A stretch of DNA of 64,000 bases from Cycas panzhihuaensis (GCA_023213395.1 CM041465.1:62007741-62071740); one strand, 5' to 3'. Shown: positions 12,266 through 23,215, counted from the stretch's first letter. Notes: generated from the letters alone by a model not told the origin. Made by a program: numbers and translations.

Positions 12266-14159
12266 CTACTGCCCTGCTCCTAGGGTACCATCTCCTAGTC
12301 TGTGTGATCCCTCTCCTGGGGACCACATCCCTCTGAGGCTCCGCTTGGGCCTCCGCGAGCTCCCTGCCTCACTCCCCTCATCTCGTGGTCATCTCAGGGT
12401 TGTCGTCGCCCTGTGGGTATATGTTCTACTCCAGCTTGACCTTGACGCCATTTGAGCCACCAGCTGATCGTATCGGGCTTGGATACGATCCCTCTCTCGT
12501 TGGAGTTCCTCCTCAGTCACTCTGAGGTACTCCTCGAGCACCGTTATCTAGACTCTACTCTCAGCGTTTCTGCCTGCTCTGCCCTCTACCTCTAGGGCCT
12601 GCACCAGTCTGCGTAGCTCATCCCTCTCGTGCCTCGCCTCATCTCGCTCCTGCTGTAGCTATCCCTGGAATGTCATATGCTCTTGGGACTCTACGGCCTA
12701 TATATCTCTAGCCCTCACCAATGGGCCGAATGCCTCCATGTGGGCACCTGCTACCCTAGGCTCATCTCCTGCCTGGATGGGCGGTTGCCCCTCTGCATAT
12801 ACCTGAGGGAATACCTCCCTCACCATAGCCTCTATCAGTCTCTGGATCTCCGCTACACTTACCAATACAACATGCCATGTATTAGTATACATCTCACCAT
12901 ATACCATAATTAAATCAAATCAAATATCTATCTGGATGCCAAACGACTTAGGAAATGGTCAAGTCTCATCTGCTGTGGCCACCAGCTCCTCTCGTCGTGC
13001 GGCATCCTCCCCTCTTGTCTCTCCGCCAGCTGCGGGTGCCTCATCCTCGGGCACCTCCTCTGCCTGGGCCTCCCTCCTTGCAGGGACCAACTCAACTCTA
13101 GTCCCTCCAGATCCCCTCACGATCCATAGCCTGCGGGCCCTGGTCACTGGGCCCCGCCTCGCCCCGCCTCCCGATGGGCTGCCTCTCCTCAGAGCCCCAG
13201 ATGGACCCTCTATGCCTCCTGGCATCCCTAAAGGACCTACCTCTCCTATAGGTCATGACGGGTCGGCCCTATCTCCTCCATCATCTCTATCATCACCATC
13301 ATCATCGCCTGCGGGCGCTCCTACTCCGCCCGCCTTGTCATCACTATCCCACCTCACTGTCCTGTAGGGCTCTGTTACGTAATTTGGTAGGGTGAGGAGG
13401 TCCAATGATGTCACCTCCACCGATCGTCAGACATGGCCCCGATCCTCTGTCCCTCTTAACTAAGTCTGCCACCTATGGACCATCGGGGCCCACTCTGTGA
13501 TGGGGTGTGGTCCCCCCACTAGTGCCACTGCCGAGAAATGATAAAAAAAATAACACTGTAGTAGTGTGCTCTATGACAATCCACCTCTACCAGTCATCCT
13601 GATAGTATCTAGTTATATGACAAGGTTCACCGCTATCAAGGTCACCCAGTCCATCCTCTCGCTGGCTTCGCAGCGGTGTACTGCATCCAACCATCCACCT
13701 GGTATCTCCCTATAGTTCTGTTTCTGGGAAATCTAGAACAGAACGCATAGTACAACCAACTTCCTCACCTGAGGAATCCCTGACATCAGTATGGTCTGGA
13801 GGGGAGTTCCCCTCTGCTCCTACCTATCAGCTCCTATGAAGAATAAGGCTACCTCTCTGTGTGCTACCTCGGTGCTAGGCAAAGATCCCCGGCCTCACCA
13901 CCTTCCGATCCAGTACTCCCAGTATCCATTGTATGTCTCTCAGCGTAACCATCACGTTACCTACCTAAGGTAGGTGGAATACATATCCCCTCCTATCCTA
14001 ATGGGATACGATGTCAACCAATAACCTCTGATTTGATGCATATTGAGGTGTCTTCAAGGCCTTGTATAGGCCGCACCTCTACAAGATCTCCCTGTCCTCT
14101 TGGGATGCCATCTCCATGTAACTCAACATAGCCATACTTACGTTCTCGCAGTTATCCAT
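12266..14159 (-). pseudogene. G1 antisense gene: plant-mobile-domain-like protein with coiled-coil tail
   Basis: Antisense to gag-pol. The start ATG is at 14157-14159 (MDNCENVSMAML) and the stop TAG at 12266-12268. Exon 1 (14159-12970) holds the domain: LYKALKTPQYASNQRLLVDI, then YVFHLP and VTLRDIQWILGVL. The HLP...TLRDIQ.ILG pattern matches the plant mobile domain (Pfam PMD). A Gly/Ala/acid-rich stretch follows. Exon 2 (12858-12266) gives VAEIQRLIEAMVREVFPQVY and heptad-rich segments LQQERDEARHERDELRRL and LEEYLRVTEEELQRERDRIQ, a likely coiled coil. The intron (12859-12969) has AT and AA where G2 has GT and AG. Several in-frame stops make it a pseudogene. PMD proteins of host plants (MAIN/MAIL) act in silencing and development; the role here is unknown. 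Confidence 0.72.
12859..12969 (-). other. Intron of the G1 antisense gene (splice sites decayed)
   Basis: Aligned to the G2 intron (32230-32341), the donor GTGAGG is ATGAGA here and the acceptor TTTGTAG is TTGGTAA. With these ends the reading frame passes from GCC-ACA-GCA-G directly to GT-GTA-GCG-GAG, a phase-1 junction. The segment is AT-rich with stops, unlike the flanking exons. Confidence 0.65.
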
Positions 14160-14312
14160 TGCGATGACAGCCTGTCCATATCAAAAACGATCAAAGTTAG
14201 CTTCATGTCAGTTATCAGCACTCCTTACCCTCTCTCAACTCTCTCTGTCTGAGATTTGGGGCTCTTTTGGCACTCCTATCTTTTTTTCTCCTTTTCTGTC
14301 TTTGTACCGCGT

Positions 14313-14338
14313 TAAACTTAGCAGTACTGCTAAGTTTA
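14313..14338. repeat. Perfect 26-bp palindrome
   Basis: The half-site TAAACTTAGCAGT is followed immediately by its reverse complement. The homologous place in G2 (about 33690-33720) keeps arms GCTAAACTT/AAGTTTAGC around a 13-bp centre, so the inverted symmetry is retained while the centre has drifted. It lies in the predicted leader of the antisense gene. Confidence 0.7.
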
Positions 14339-14828
14339 GGTTGGGTCCCGTGGTGATCGGGCCCCATGGCAATCATCACGGCACTGTGATCTTTGCCATG
14401 GTATGAATGGCAACTTCCCAAAAGGGGGGATTTCTACCCCGAAAAATAGAAAATTTTCTTCTGGTAGACCCGTGAACCCACGGGACCGTGGCTCCCTAAT
14501 GCCTGTGTCCCCGCCTCTTTCAGTGCGATTCGGGACTGAGAGGCCTCTGATTGCCCATAAGGGGCACTAAAATCACATAAAAAACTATTAAAAACCAATG
14601 AAATTCAAACTTCAAAACAGGTTGGGTTTAGTAATATCCACTCACTAGATCTGGTCTTGCTATCGCCATCTCATCCTATCGATCTTACTGGCTCTCCCTA
14701 CTCTCTAATCCAATGGTCTGATCTCTCCCTGCGTGCCTCCGAAGTTGGGTGGTGCTCCATTGCATAAGGGAATGGATCTGGTTTTTCACGAGAGCTGGTG
14801 CAAATGAATCCATTTTCTATTTGATTTC

Positions 14829-14836
14829 CTTATATA
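14829..14836 (-). promoter_or_regulatory. Candidate TATA box of the antisense gene (G1)
   Basis: The minus strand reads GGGGCCCCGTCTATATAAGGAA. TATATAAG is a consensus plant TATA box and sits 670 nt before the ATG at 14159. G2 has GGCCCCCGCCTATATTAGGAA at the same place. Conservation of the core with its GC-rich upstream block supports an own promoter. Confidence 0.55.
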
Positions 14837-15286
14837 GACGGGGCCCCCAATGGATACTTCTTCCGTTTTTGGCTCTGCGATAGCCATTGGGACCATCCCA
14901 TTTCCTTGATTGCCTTTGCCTTCTGGCCCGGTTGCCTTTTCCCTGGGCCCTTCCGTCTCGTTTTGTGTGCCACTCCCGTGTATGCCTGAGTTTATACTCG
15001 TTTGGCTCGTTTTATCACCCTGGACTCGTTTCCGCAGTCCTTTCTCGCTCTTGGCGTCCCTAAAGGGGATGCTCCCCCATCCAAGGGCATGTTTCGCTTT
15101 CCAAAGTGACCTTTTGGCGCCTTGGGAGGCTTTTTCCTCTGACCACTCTCTGATAGTGATCAGACTGCTTGCTCTCGCCTTGGGTAACCTCATTGCTAGG
15201 TCCTCCTACTCTTCATGGCCACTTTTTACTTGCCTTTTGAGTATTGCTTTCATTATTTATTGACTACCAGGACTTTTGTGTCACCC

Positions 15287-15709
15287 ATGTTCATCTACAT
15301 CTTTATCGACGATGGAAGCTGCGGTAACCCTGGACCTTCTACCGCTGCATGGATTCTCCGTAGCCCTTCTAGACATGATCTCCTATGCTTTGGGATCTTC
15401 CTCCTAGAGGCTACTAACAACGAAGCTGAATATATAACTATTATTGAAGCCCTTACTGATGCTCTCTGTTTCCATCATAGATCCATCGTTTTGCTTTGCG
15501 ACTCTCAAGTTGTGGTGTCTCATCTCACCTAGGTTTACCAGGTGCGATGTCCTCACTTGAGGACTCTTGCTTCCACTGCCAGATCTCTCCTGGCCTACTT
15601 CTCTTCTGTCGATATCCAGTATATCCCTTGGGCCCTCAACGCTGAGGCAGATAGTCTCGTTTGGCTCATCCTTGAGCGTTGCCTTCCTCTCCTTGTTGAC
15701 CGTCCCTAA
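15287..15709 (+). pseudogene. G1 second RNase H (archaeal-type), separate reading frame after integrase
   Basis: Starts at ATG 15287 (MFIYIFIDDGSCGNPGPSTA) and ends at TAA 15707-15709. The four acidic positions of RNase H are visible: Asp in FIDDGS, Glu in TNNEAEYITIIEAL, Asp in LLCDSQVVVSHL, Asp in LNAEADSLVWL. This Gly-Asn-Pro-Gly-Pro type is the additional RNase H of Tat elements, thought to remove RNA during reverse transcription. It lies 3.7 kb past integrase in its own frame, beyond the antisense gene, so it would need a spliced or re-initiated message. One in-frame TAG (15530-15532) breaks it, at a codon that is CAG in G2. Confidence 0.88.
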
Positions 15710-16101
15710 GGCTTGTCTGACTGCCCTATCGCCCAAGCCCCAGGTCATCATGCACTTTGCTTTACGACCCGCTCGCACCTCTGAAACCTAGCTACTAATG
15801 AGGTTAAACTATGGTGACTACCCATTATGCTTATTCTTCTACTTGATTATGCACATCCTTCTGTGGTGGGGGCAACTCCCTCACTCTTTTTTCTTCCAAT
15901 CAGTTTTTAGATGGCTCATAGGTAGCCCTATACTGTCTCCACTGCTGCTTTCATATCCAGGTGTTCTGCCATGACACTCACCAGCACCCTTGCCTACTGT
16001 TATGATCTTGATTGATATATCTATATACACATGTGCTACTGACAGTTGTGTTGCCAGCATTCGCCCTCGCACCAGGCTTTCGAGTGACGAGGCTCTGCTG
16101 C
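15710..16101. other. G1 noncoding tail before the 3' LTR
   Basis: No gene is recognised. It includes a short TA-rich run near 16014-16030 that is expanded to a TA repeat at the same place in G2 (35494-35512). Confidence 0.6.
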
Positions 16102-16112
16102 TAAGGGGGCAA
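16102..16112 (+). other. G1 polypurine tract
   Basis: TAAGGGGGCAA abuts the TG of the 3' LTR. G2 has CAAGGGGGCAG at the same place. It primes plus-strand synthesis. Confidence 0.85.
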
Positions 16113-18837
16113 TGTTTCCTGGCTTCCGGGAATGGATACAGAATTATCGACTCAGGTAAGTGCAGGTATGTTGCTCACCTTATCATCGCTTTCTTTTGAT
16201 GAGTATTTGCTTACATGTCTGCATGTTTGTGGCTTTGTAGACGATTTTGTCTTTGTCTACACTTATTTAGCCTATGACGACTATAGTGGGGGCATACTCC
16301 CAGTAAGTGTGGCACCTTGGTGGCCATTCTACTTCTTGCATTCTGCCCTCCTCACTCTAGGATCCACTTGGTTGTTGTCACCTCTGCCCGTGTGATGACC
16401 CGTCATTGTTTGGTTGACTTGCCATATCGTTTGAATCCTATTTTTGCTCTTTTGGACCTATTTGTTGGCTTGTTTGCCCTCGAGCAGGTGTCTTAGCCCC
16501 CTATTAGCTGTTTTTGTCATTTGCCCATAGCCCAGGCTGGCTGTCTGAGCCAGGTTTTGCCTCTGTATGAATACTGCTATGAATTTCGTGGTACCGCCAG
16601 AAATTTCATGGTACCACAGATTTTGCAGGGGGATGACTGTTCTAATTTATTTTTTAAAAATCTGCCATGGCATTTTCATATTTATTGTGAAACTGCCACG
16701 TGTCTTATGACTTAACTCATTGCCAACTGCATCCTAATCGCCTGCTTTAGGGTTTGGGTTGGGTGTTTAAGTCATCATTTACTCATTTTTGAGATCTTTT
16801 GTTCATTTTTTGGATTGCTTCTCAAGAAAACCACTCTGCGCTCTACTATTCTTTGCTACTCTACTGCTGCTACAGGGCATGCGCCTCTCCTCTAGTGCCT
16901 AACTCTCCTTTGGTATGGCTGGGACATCTTCCTAGCCCTTCACACACCTTGGAGAGGGCTCCTTTGGAGAGATCTCAGTGGATTCTTGCCCGGGAAGCCA
17001 TCAAAGCATTCCAAGTGTAGGTGTTCTTCCTCCAACTCTATTAGCAGGGGTCCAAACCTACTACACCACAGTTTTTGGGCTAATTTCTCAACCTCTCTTT
17101 AGCAGCCTTTGATTGAGGTAAGAGCTTCCCCTCCTCTTCTTAGGTATTCATTGATTTGAGCTATTTTCTTATTTAATTGATGCCTTATTTTACTTGTCCT
17201 CTTGCTTGGGTTTTGAAGGTTGTTTTCCTCTTTGTATTGGGATATTTTACTCCTGTCATTAGTGCCTCCTTGCCTACATTTGTTGCTCAAGGCAGCGGTA
17301 AAGAGGGGTTGCATAGGGTTTGGGAGAGAGTTGAGTGGATTCCGTACCACCTTCCACGCTCCTCAAGTTGCTCTTAGCACCCCAAACCTTCCCTCTTGCC
17401 CCGTGCTGTCCTTAGCACTCAAACAAGGGTTTGTTGGGCCTTCCTTAGCCACTGAAATTAGCACTATCACACATTGCTATGCTGATTTAAGGGCTTGTGC
17501 TTCGGTCTGGGCAACTCATGTAAGTCCTTACTGCTTGTCCTTTGGCCAACTCCTTTCCCGGCAGCTCGGTTTGCTCTTCATAGCATCCCGGCTTGCCGTA
17601 GGTCCTCTTTAGCTCCTTTCAACTCTCTTGCTACTATTTCCAGCAATCTTTCTTAGCCTTACCCTTGCTGCCTTGTGGCTTTTGGGGGAGGTTGGGGTTG
17701 TTCTTTGTGGGAGGTAGGCCACTTCGAGGCTAACCGGTTACTTTCCATTTACTTTGGTTGTCCTCCTCTATATATTATCATCATTTTGTTAATACTAACA
17801 TATATGTGTTTAAGTTTATATTTGTTTTGCATAGACATGTATTGTTAGGATCTTTCCATTGCATGTTAGCACCCTTTCTCCAGAAAAAGGGGAGGTCATC
17901 ACTTGCTTGCAGGTATTCGGAAAGCATAAAGGACCTTTCTCCATTTGTCCCTTTACCGGTAAGCGCTTCCATTTATGTTGTATTTTTCATACTTCATTTA
18001 TTGCTAGTACTTGGTCCCTCTTTTCCCTTGTTTTGTACTTTAGTATTTTTCTGGGGAAGGTAAGGGAGCCGCTCATTCTGATTCGCCGTGACTCTTCATG
18101 ACCGTTATGCCTTGTGGAGTAGTTTTGGGTGTCCCTTGGGAGTGCCACCATCATGACATGCTTCCATTCTAGGTATACGCTTTCGCTTCACTCTATCTCC
18201 TTTTCCTTTTGAATTTCCTTTACATAGTAGTAATTAACTCATTAGAAATAGAAAGGAAATCAACCTTGCTTTTGGTTCATACTTTATTTACTTTGTTGCT
18301 TACATCTTCTTTAGCCATAGGAAAAGGTCTTAGGAAACCTTCCCTCTCACCTTTTCCCTCCTTTTGCCATGTAAGCTTCCTTCTCTCCTTATTATTTGTG
18401 TATTTGGTTAGTTTGCTTAGGCATACTTTGACCCACCTCCTTGGGATATCTCTCTTACATTCCTTTAGTTCCCCACTTAGCTGGATAACCAAGGTGACCC
18501 CGTCCATAGGCCACCTGCTTGCCTATCCTTCCTTGTTTCCCGTTGCTCTAGGGAAACCCCCAAAGGTCTCTCTCCTTCCCCTTCCGGCCATCCAAGAGTG
18601 GGAGGATCCTTCCCTTAGGTCCACCCAGGCTAACCCTACACCTCCTCACCTCTTGCTTGAAGTGGGGGGATCACCCTTTGGTAGCTATATTCTATTGCAG
18701 GTCCCAAACTCGTGCTCTAGTGCACGGGGCGCCCTACATGGTACTTGCCCTACTTATAGGTCCCTTTCCTGATCATATTATCAATCGCTCTTACCATTCC
18801 TATTTAGTTAAGTAGCTGTCCTGTAGATGTGCGTCCA
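16113..18837 (+). repeat. G1 3' LTR (2725 bp)
   Basis: Begins TGTTTCCT and ends GCGTCCA. It is co-linear with 2053-4777 and of identical length. Followed by GAAAG, the right target duplication, and then by the rest of the C1 LTR. Confidence 0.92.
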
Positions 18838-19243
18838 GAAAGGTATCGATCTTTATGGTTGTAGAATGGAGAAAAAGTACATAATCCTGTAGTATAGTGC
18901 TCACATCAACAATAACTAATTGCCCAACTCAACACAGTATATTGAACACTATCAACATAATGAAAAATTCCCTAAATCAGGCTACATGAGAGGGTCATCC
19001 AAGGTACAAATCTCAACCGCAGAATCTAGGATATTTTGAGTGAACAACCCTAATTCTCTTTACAATTTAATATACTTTCCAGTGCTAAATTTTTAGGTCA
19101 GGGGCTATCCTCCCCTCGTACTCCCCTAGCCAAGGGGGACTCCCGCTTCCATTGGAAACCTCCTTGGAAGGTTTGGGGGGGAAACCATGCTGCCAACATG
19201 TCAAAATTTTAGCCTCTAACCATTGTTGTCATATTACCCAACA
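18838..19243 (-). repeat. C1 3' LTR, proximal piece (split by G1)
   Basis: Matches the second part of the C1 5' LTR (from about 23485 to 23867), starting with GGTATCGATCTTTAT against GGTGTCGATCTTTAT. Ends CCCAACA, the complement of the LTR start. Confidence 0.88.
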
Positions 19244-19257
19244 ATCTCTACCTTGAC
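19244..19257 (-). other. C1 polypurine tract
   Basis: On the minus strand GTCAAGGTAGAGAT directly precedes the LTR start TGTTGGG, the usual copia layout. Confidence 0.65.
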
Positions 19258-19534
19258 AACAATTTACCTAGTACCTTTCCTAGACCCTTCATCACCTTTT
19301 CTGTAAGAGAAGAGAAGTCAAACACCATTTGAACTTCTCTAATACTACTAGTTTTGTAAACATATCAGTACAATTTTATTTTGTGTTAACCTTCTCAAGT
19401 GCCACTCCACCTGCTTCCATAACTTGTCTAATAAAATGGTACTTAAGAGCAATATGCTTTGTCCTACTATGATAAGTTGGATTCTTGGCTAGGTAAATGA
19501 CACTTTGACTATCACAAAATACCTTTACCTTTTC

Positions 19535-20800
19535 CTATTTCTTTCCAAGCTCATCCAATAGATTATGTAACCAGATTACTTCTTTACAAGCATGTGCTAT
19601 AGCAACATATTCATCTTCTATAGTCAATAATGCAATTGTGCTATATAATTTTGACATCCAACTAATTGGACCATTTGCAAGAGTGAATATATAACCTGAA
19701 GTAGACCTTCTGTTATCTAAATATCCTACAAAGTTTGAATCAACATATCCATAAACCTGATTACTTGTACCTCCAAAAGTGATATAATAGTCACGTGTGC
19801 ATCTCAAATATCGAAACACCCATTTCACTATTGCCTAATATTCCTTTCCTGGATTTGCCATAAACCTACTAACTATATCAACTGCATGTAAAATGTCAGG
19901 TCTTGCACATACCATGGTATACATCAAACTTCCTACTGCACTAGCATAAGGCACACGAGACATATAATAATTTTCTTCTTTATTACTAGGACTCATACTC
20001 GAAGAAAGCTTGAAATGGGAAGCTAATGGGATACTCATTGGTTTCACATTTGCTATAGCAAACCTATTTAGCACCTTCTCCACATATTTCTGCTATGATA
20101 ATTATAGCTTACCATATTTCTTATCTCTATGTATCTCCATACCTAAGATTTGTTTTATAACTCTTAAATCCTTCATATCAAAAGTCTTAGCCAATTGAGC
20201 CTTTAACTTATTGATTTCTTCCATGCTCTTGCTTGCAACTAGCATGTCATCAACATAGAATATCAAGATAATGAATAAGCCATTATCTATGAATTTAAAG
20301 TAAACACAATGATTACACTCACTTCTTTTAAAATTTTGGCTCTCCATGAAGGTATCAAACTTCTTGTACCATTGCCTGGGTGATTGCTTCAGGCCATACA
20401 ATGATTTCTTGAGCCTACAAACAAGTATTTTCTACCATCCTATATAAATCCTTCTAGTTGATCCATATAGATCTCCTCATCTAAATCTCCACGTAGAAAA
20501 GTTATTTTTACATCTAACTACTCCAGCTCCAAATCAAGAGAAACTCCCAATGGTAACAACACTCAAATTGAAATAAGTTTGACAACTGGTTTAAATATCT
20601 TATGAAAGTCAATACTTGTTTTCTGTGTAAAGCCTTTAGCCACCAGTTTTGCCTTGTATTTGTCAACCTTTCTATCAACATTTATTTTCATCTTAAAAGC
20701 CCACCTGCAACCAACAGTCTTCTTGCCATGTGGAAGTTCTACCAAGTCCCATGAATTATTTTCTTTTAAAGCATCTATCTCTTCCTATATAGCCCTATTC
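19535..20800 (-). pseudogene. C1 reverse transcriptase and RNase H
   Basis: Read leftward: VGCRWAFKMKINVDRKVDKY, KARLVAKGFTQ, then YGLKQSPRQWYKKFDTFMES, the catalytic box IFYVDDMLVASKS, MKDLRVIKQILGMEIHRDK, AVGSLMYTMVCARPDILHAV and the RNase H block GYVDSNFVGYLDNRRSTSGY with ISWMSKLYSTIALLTIEDEY. These are copia RT and RNase H in order. The thumb region around 20400-20560 is broken by stops or shifts. Catalytic Asp pairs in RT remain. The text resembles Tork/TNT1 elements. Confidence 0.88.
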
Positions 20801-21129
20801 CACTTCTCACTATAGATATCTTCTACTACTTCTTGATAACATGTAGGCTCACAATCATTAGAAACTAAAGCAATAGAAGTAAAAGGACTGTACCTATTAG
20901 GTGGATGACTAACTCATGTAGATCTTCTAATTATTGGTAGAGGAGTGTTCATATACTTTTATAAAGTTTTTGTAGATTCATCTTCAAAAAGATCTTCCTG
21001 CTCTTTTGATTCAAAAAATGCCTGGGTTTCAAACTTGACCTATTGATGTTCAACTTTCTTCTTCCATTTCACTTTAACTTCTACACTATCTAATTTTAGA
21101 AGGGGAGATTCATCAAATACAACATCTCT
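20801..21129 (-). other. C1 linker between integrase and RT
   Basis: An acidic, Ser-rich linker with several stops and no recognised domain, as usual between copia integrase and RT. Confidence 0.5.
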
Positions 21130-21837
21130 ACTAATGGTGATTTTGTAGGTAGTAAGATCCCACAACCTGTATCCCTTTATACCATTTTTATCACCATAAC
21201 CAACAAAGATACATCTCTTGGATTTTAGGTCTAACTTTGAATGTTTGCTTTTATCAGTCTAGGCATAAGCATCATAACCAAAAACTTTCAAATTTGAATA
21301 GTCACATGGTTATCCAGTCCATACCTCTTTAGGAATCTTATAATCTATTTTAAGTGATGGTGACTTATTTACCAGATAGTAAGTTGTTTGAATAACTTCT
21401 ATCCACAAGCCCTACTCCACTCCAATATTACTTAGCATGCTTCTTGCTCTTTCCAAGAGTGTTATATTCACCTGCTTAGCAATGCTATTTTCTTGCTGAG
21501 AATAGATAGTGGTCTTATGCCTTTCGATCCCAGCCTCTCTGCAATAGTTCTCAAACTCTAAGGAGTTGAACTCACCTCCATTATCAGTTCTTAAATATTT
21601 GATTAGCTTACCTGTGTTGTTCTCAACTAGAGCCTTGAACTGCTTAAATATACTAAAAACTTTAGATTTCTTTTTCAAAAAATAGACCCATACCATTCTA
21701 GAGTAATCATCTATAAATGTGATAAAGTATAATGATCCTACATAAGATATTTTAGGGGGTGGTCCTCATACATTTGAATGTATGTAATCCACAACACCTT
21801 TACTAGTGTGACTTCCTACTTTAAACTTGAGTCTACA
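21130..21837 (-). pseudogene. C1 integrase
   Basis: On the minus strand SLYFITFIDDYSRMVWVYFL holds the first catalytic Asp and LRTDNGGEFNSLEFENYC the second. The third position, normally Glu, is Lys in QENSIAKQVN. The C-terminal part continues to about 21130 with stops. It would insert element DNA into chromosomes. Confidence 0.83.
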
Positions 21838-22365
21838 CTACTTTCTAAAAATACAATGTTTGTAGAAAGCCAAATCTGAAAGTTGTAAGTTAGGAAGTAA
21901 CTTACAATTTATTAGTACCTTATGTCCTCTCTCACGTATGTGCCCAAGTGTCTGATACCATAACTGAGCTGGATCTTCTGTAGTATTTGATACTATAGTT
22001 GCATGGCTGACATCGGTGCTTCCCACTAAAATATAAAGGTTTCCTTTCTTTAAGGCTTTCATAATAATCAAGGCACCCTTTGACATGTTTAAGACTCTTT
22101 CATGACCTGTATGCTTATAGCCATTCGAATCTAGTTCACCCAAGGAAATTAGATTCTTTTTCAAATAAGGTACATGTTTAGCCTCAGTTAATGTTCTCAC
22201 TACACCATTGAACATCTTAATTTTGATGCTACCAATACCCATGATCTTATAAGAAACTTCATTTCCCATAAGTACATCACCACCATCAAGAGGTTAGTAT
22301 GATGAGAACTAACTCTTGTGTGGACACATGTGGTGTGAAGCACCTGAATCTAATAACCAGTCATA
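21838..22365 (-). pseudogene. C1 protease and gag pre-integrase domain
   Basis: The protease active site WLLDSGASHHMC is intact at about 22320-22355 on the minus strand. It is followed by MGIGSIKIKMFNGVVRTLTE, HVPYLKKNLISLGELDSNGY and the pre-integrase block LWYQTLGHIRERGHKVLIN. This is copia order directly upstream of integrase. Confidence 0.82.
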
Positions 22366-22439
22366 GTGATAATGAGAAACATTACAAGTAACCAAGACAT
22401 CATCATCTGTACCTTAATTTGACTCCACCTGATTAGCCT

Positions 22440-23215
22440 CCTTGGCAGGATCTTCTCTTTTTTGGGACTCCTTCATTTTGAAGCAATCCTCTGGTCTTAT
22501 TACAGTGCCAACACCTTATCTTACTCTTCTTGCCTTTTGACTTTGACCTCCATGTATCCCTAGAGGTTTGTCCTCGATCAATTATTCTACCCCTTACTAT
22601 CATAGATTCTGGTGTGGAGGTTTCAAGACTAGACTTTCTTCACACTTCTTCCATCAACAAAGCACTCACAAGAGAATTATATTCTAATTCATCTATAGTG
22701 ATAAAACTAATTGAGGTGACAATATTATCCTAGGATTTTGGTAATGAGTATAACAAGGTAACAACCTTGTCCTCATCCTTAATTTTGACATCGATACTAG
22801 CTAACTGACAAATAAGACTATTGAAGACATTTAAATGGTTAGTAATTTTTATACCTTCCTTCATCCATAATGAGTACAACTGCCTCTTCAAGTACATTCA
22901 ATTCGTTATTGATTTGGTCATATATGAGCATTCTAACTGGGCCTATAATCCTGTTGTTATGTACCCCCCTATGATGTTAAATAAAACTTCATATGCCAAG
23001 TATAATCATATTGTGCTAAGAGCCTTTTTGTCTAGATCATCCTATTTATCACCGTCCATCCCTGCAGGTTTCTTCATTTTACATGCAAGATTTTTGTACA
23101 AACCTTATTGTACAAGAACATCATATGCTTTCAACTTCCACAACTTAAAGTTATTCTTACCATTGAATTTCTCCACCTTAAACTTTACGCTTGCTAGTTT
23201 CGTCGTTTGGTGTAG
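22440..23215 (-). pseudogene. C1 gag
   Basis: On the minus strand KFKVEKFNGKNNFKLWKLKA starts the copia gag (UBN2-type) core. It is followed by GLYKNLACKMKKPAGM and LDKKALSTI. Near 22480 RCWHCNKT is the remnant of the zinc knuckle, with later Cys/His missing. Stops and shifts break the frame throughout. Confidence 0.72.

Larger units (their letters stand above)
14160..15286. other. G1 region between antisense gene and RNase H: leader and promoter of the antisense gene
   Basis: No sense gene is recognised. Read on the minus strand it would be the 5' untranslated region and promoter of the antisense gene. It carries a TATA-like site (14829-14836), a perfect 26-bp palindrome (14313-14338) and a second inverted repeat with arms CCATGGCAA/TTGCCATGG at about 14364-14402. 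A 135-codon minus frame at 14786-15193 has no recognisable domain, and I did not find it maintained in G2, so I do not call it a gene. Confidence 0.5.
2053..18837 (+). mobile_element. G1: full-length Ty3/gypsy Tat-lineage retrotransposon with antisense cargo gene
   Basis: It has two LTRs of exactly 2725 bp, TG...CA termini, a primer site right after the 5' LTR and a purine tract right before the 3' LTR. The 5-bp target duplication is AAAAG (2048-2052) / GAAAG (18838-18842). Internal order is gag, protease, RT, RNase H, integrase, an antisense plant-mobile-domain-like gene, a second (archaeal-type) RNase H, then the 3' LTR. The second RNase H and the primer site favour Tat. The first 260 bp of the two LTRs differ by about 10% by eye, nearly all transitions, so it is an old and dead copy. 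The empty target site is visible at 23461-23520 in the other C1 LTR. Confidence 0.92.

Noticed and set aside
12936-13367. Plus-strand Pro/Ser-rich frame over the PMD gene
   Set aside because: It is the complement of the antisense acidic/Gly-rich coding stretch. Stops in other copies and the clear minus-strand domains favour the antisense reading.
14786-15193. 135-codon minus-strand open frame as a further cargo gene
   Set aside because: No recognisable domain, it overlaps the predicted antisense promoter, and I found no corresponding open frame in G2.
18209-18772. 187-codon open frame inside the G1 3' LTR
   Set aside because: The homologous LTRs break it with stops and indels, and its composition is biased (Leu/Ser-rich pyrimidine text). 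LTR sequence without evidence of coding.
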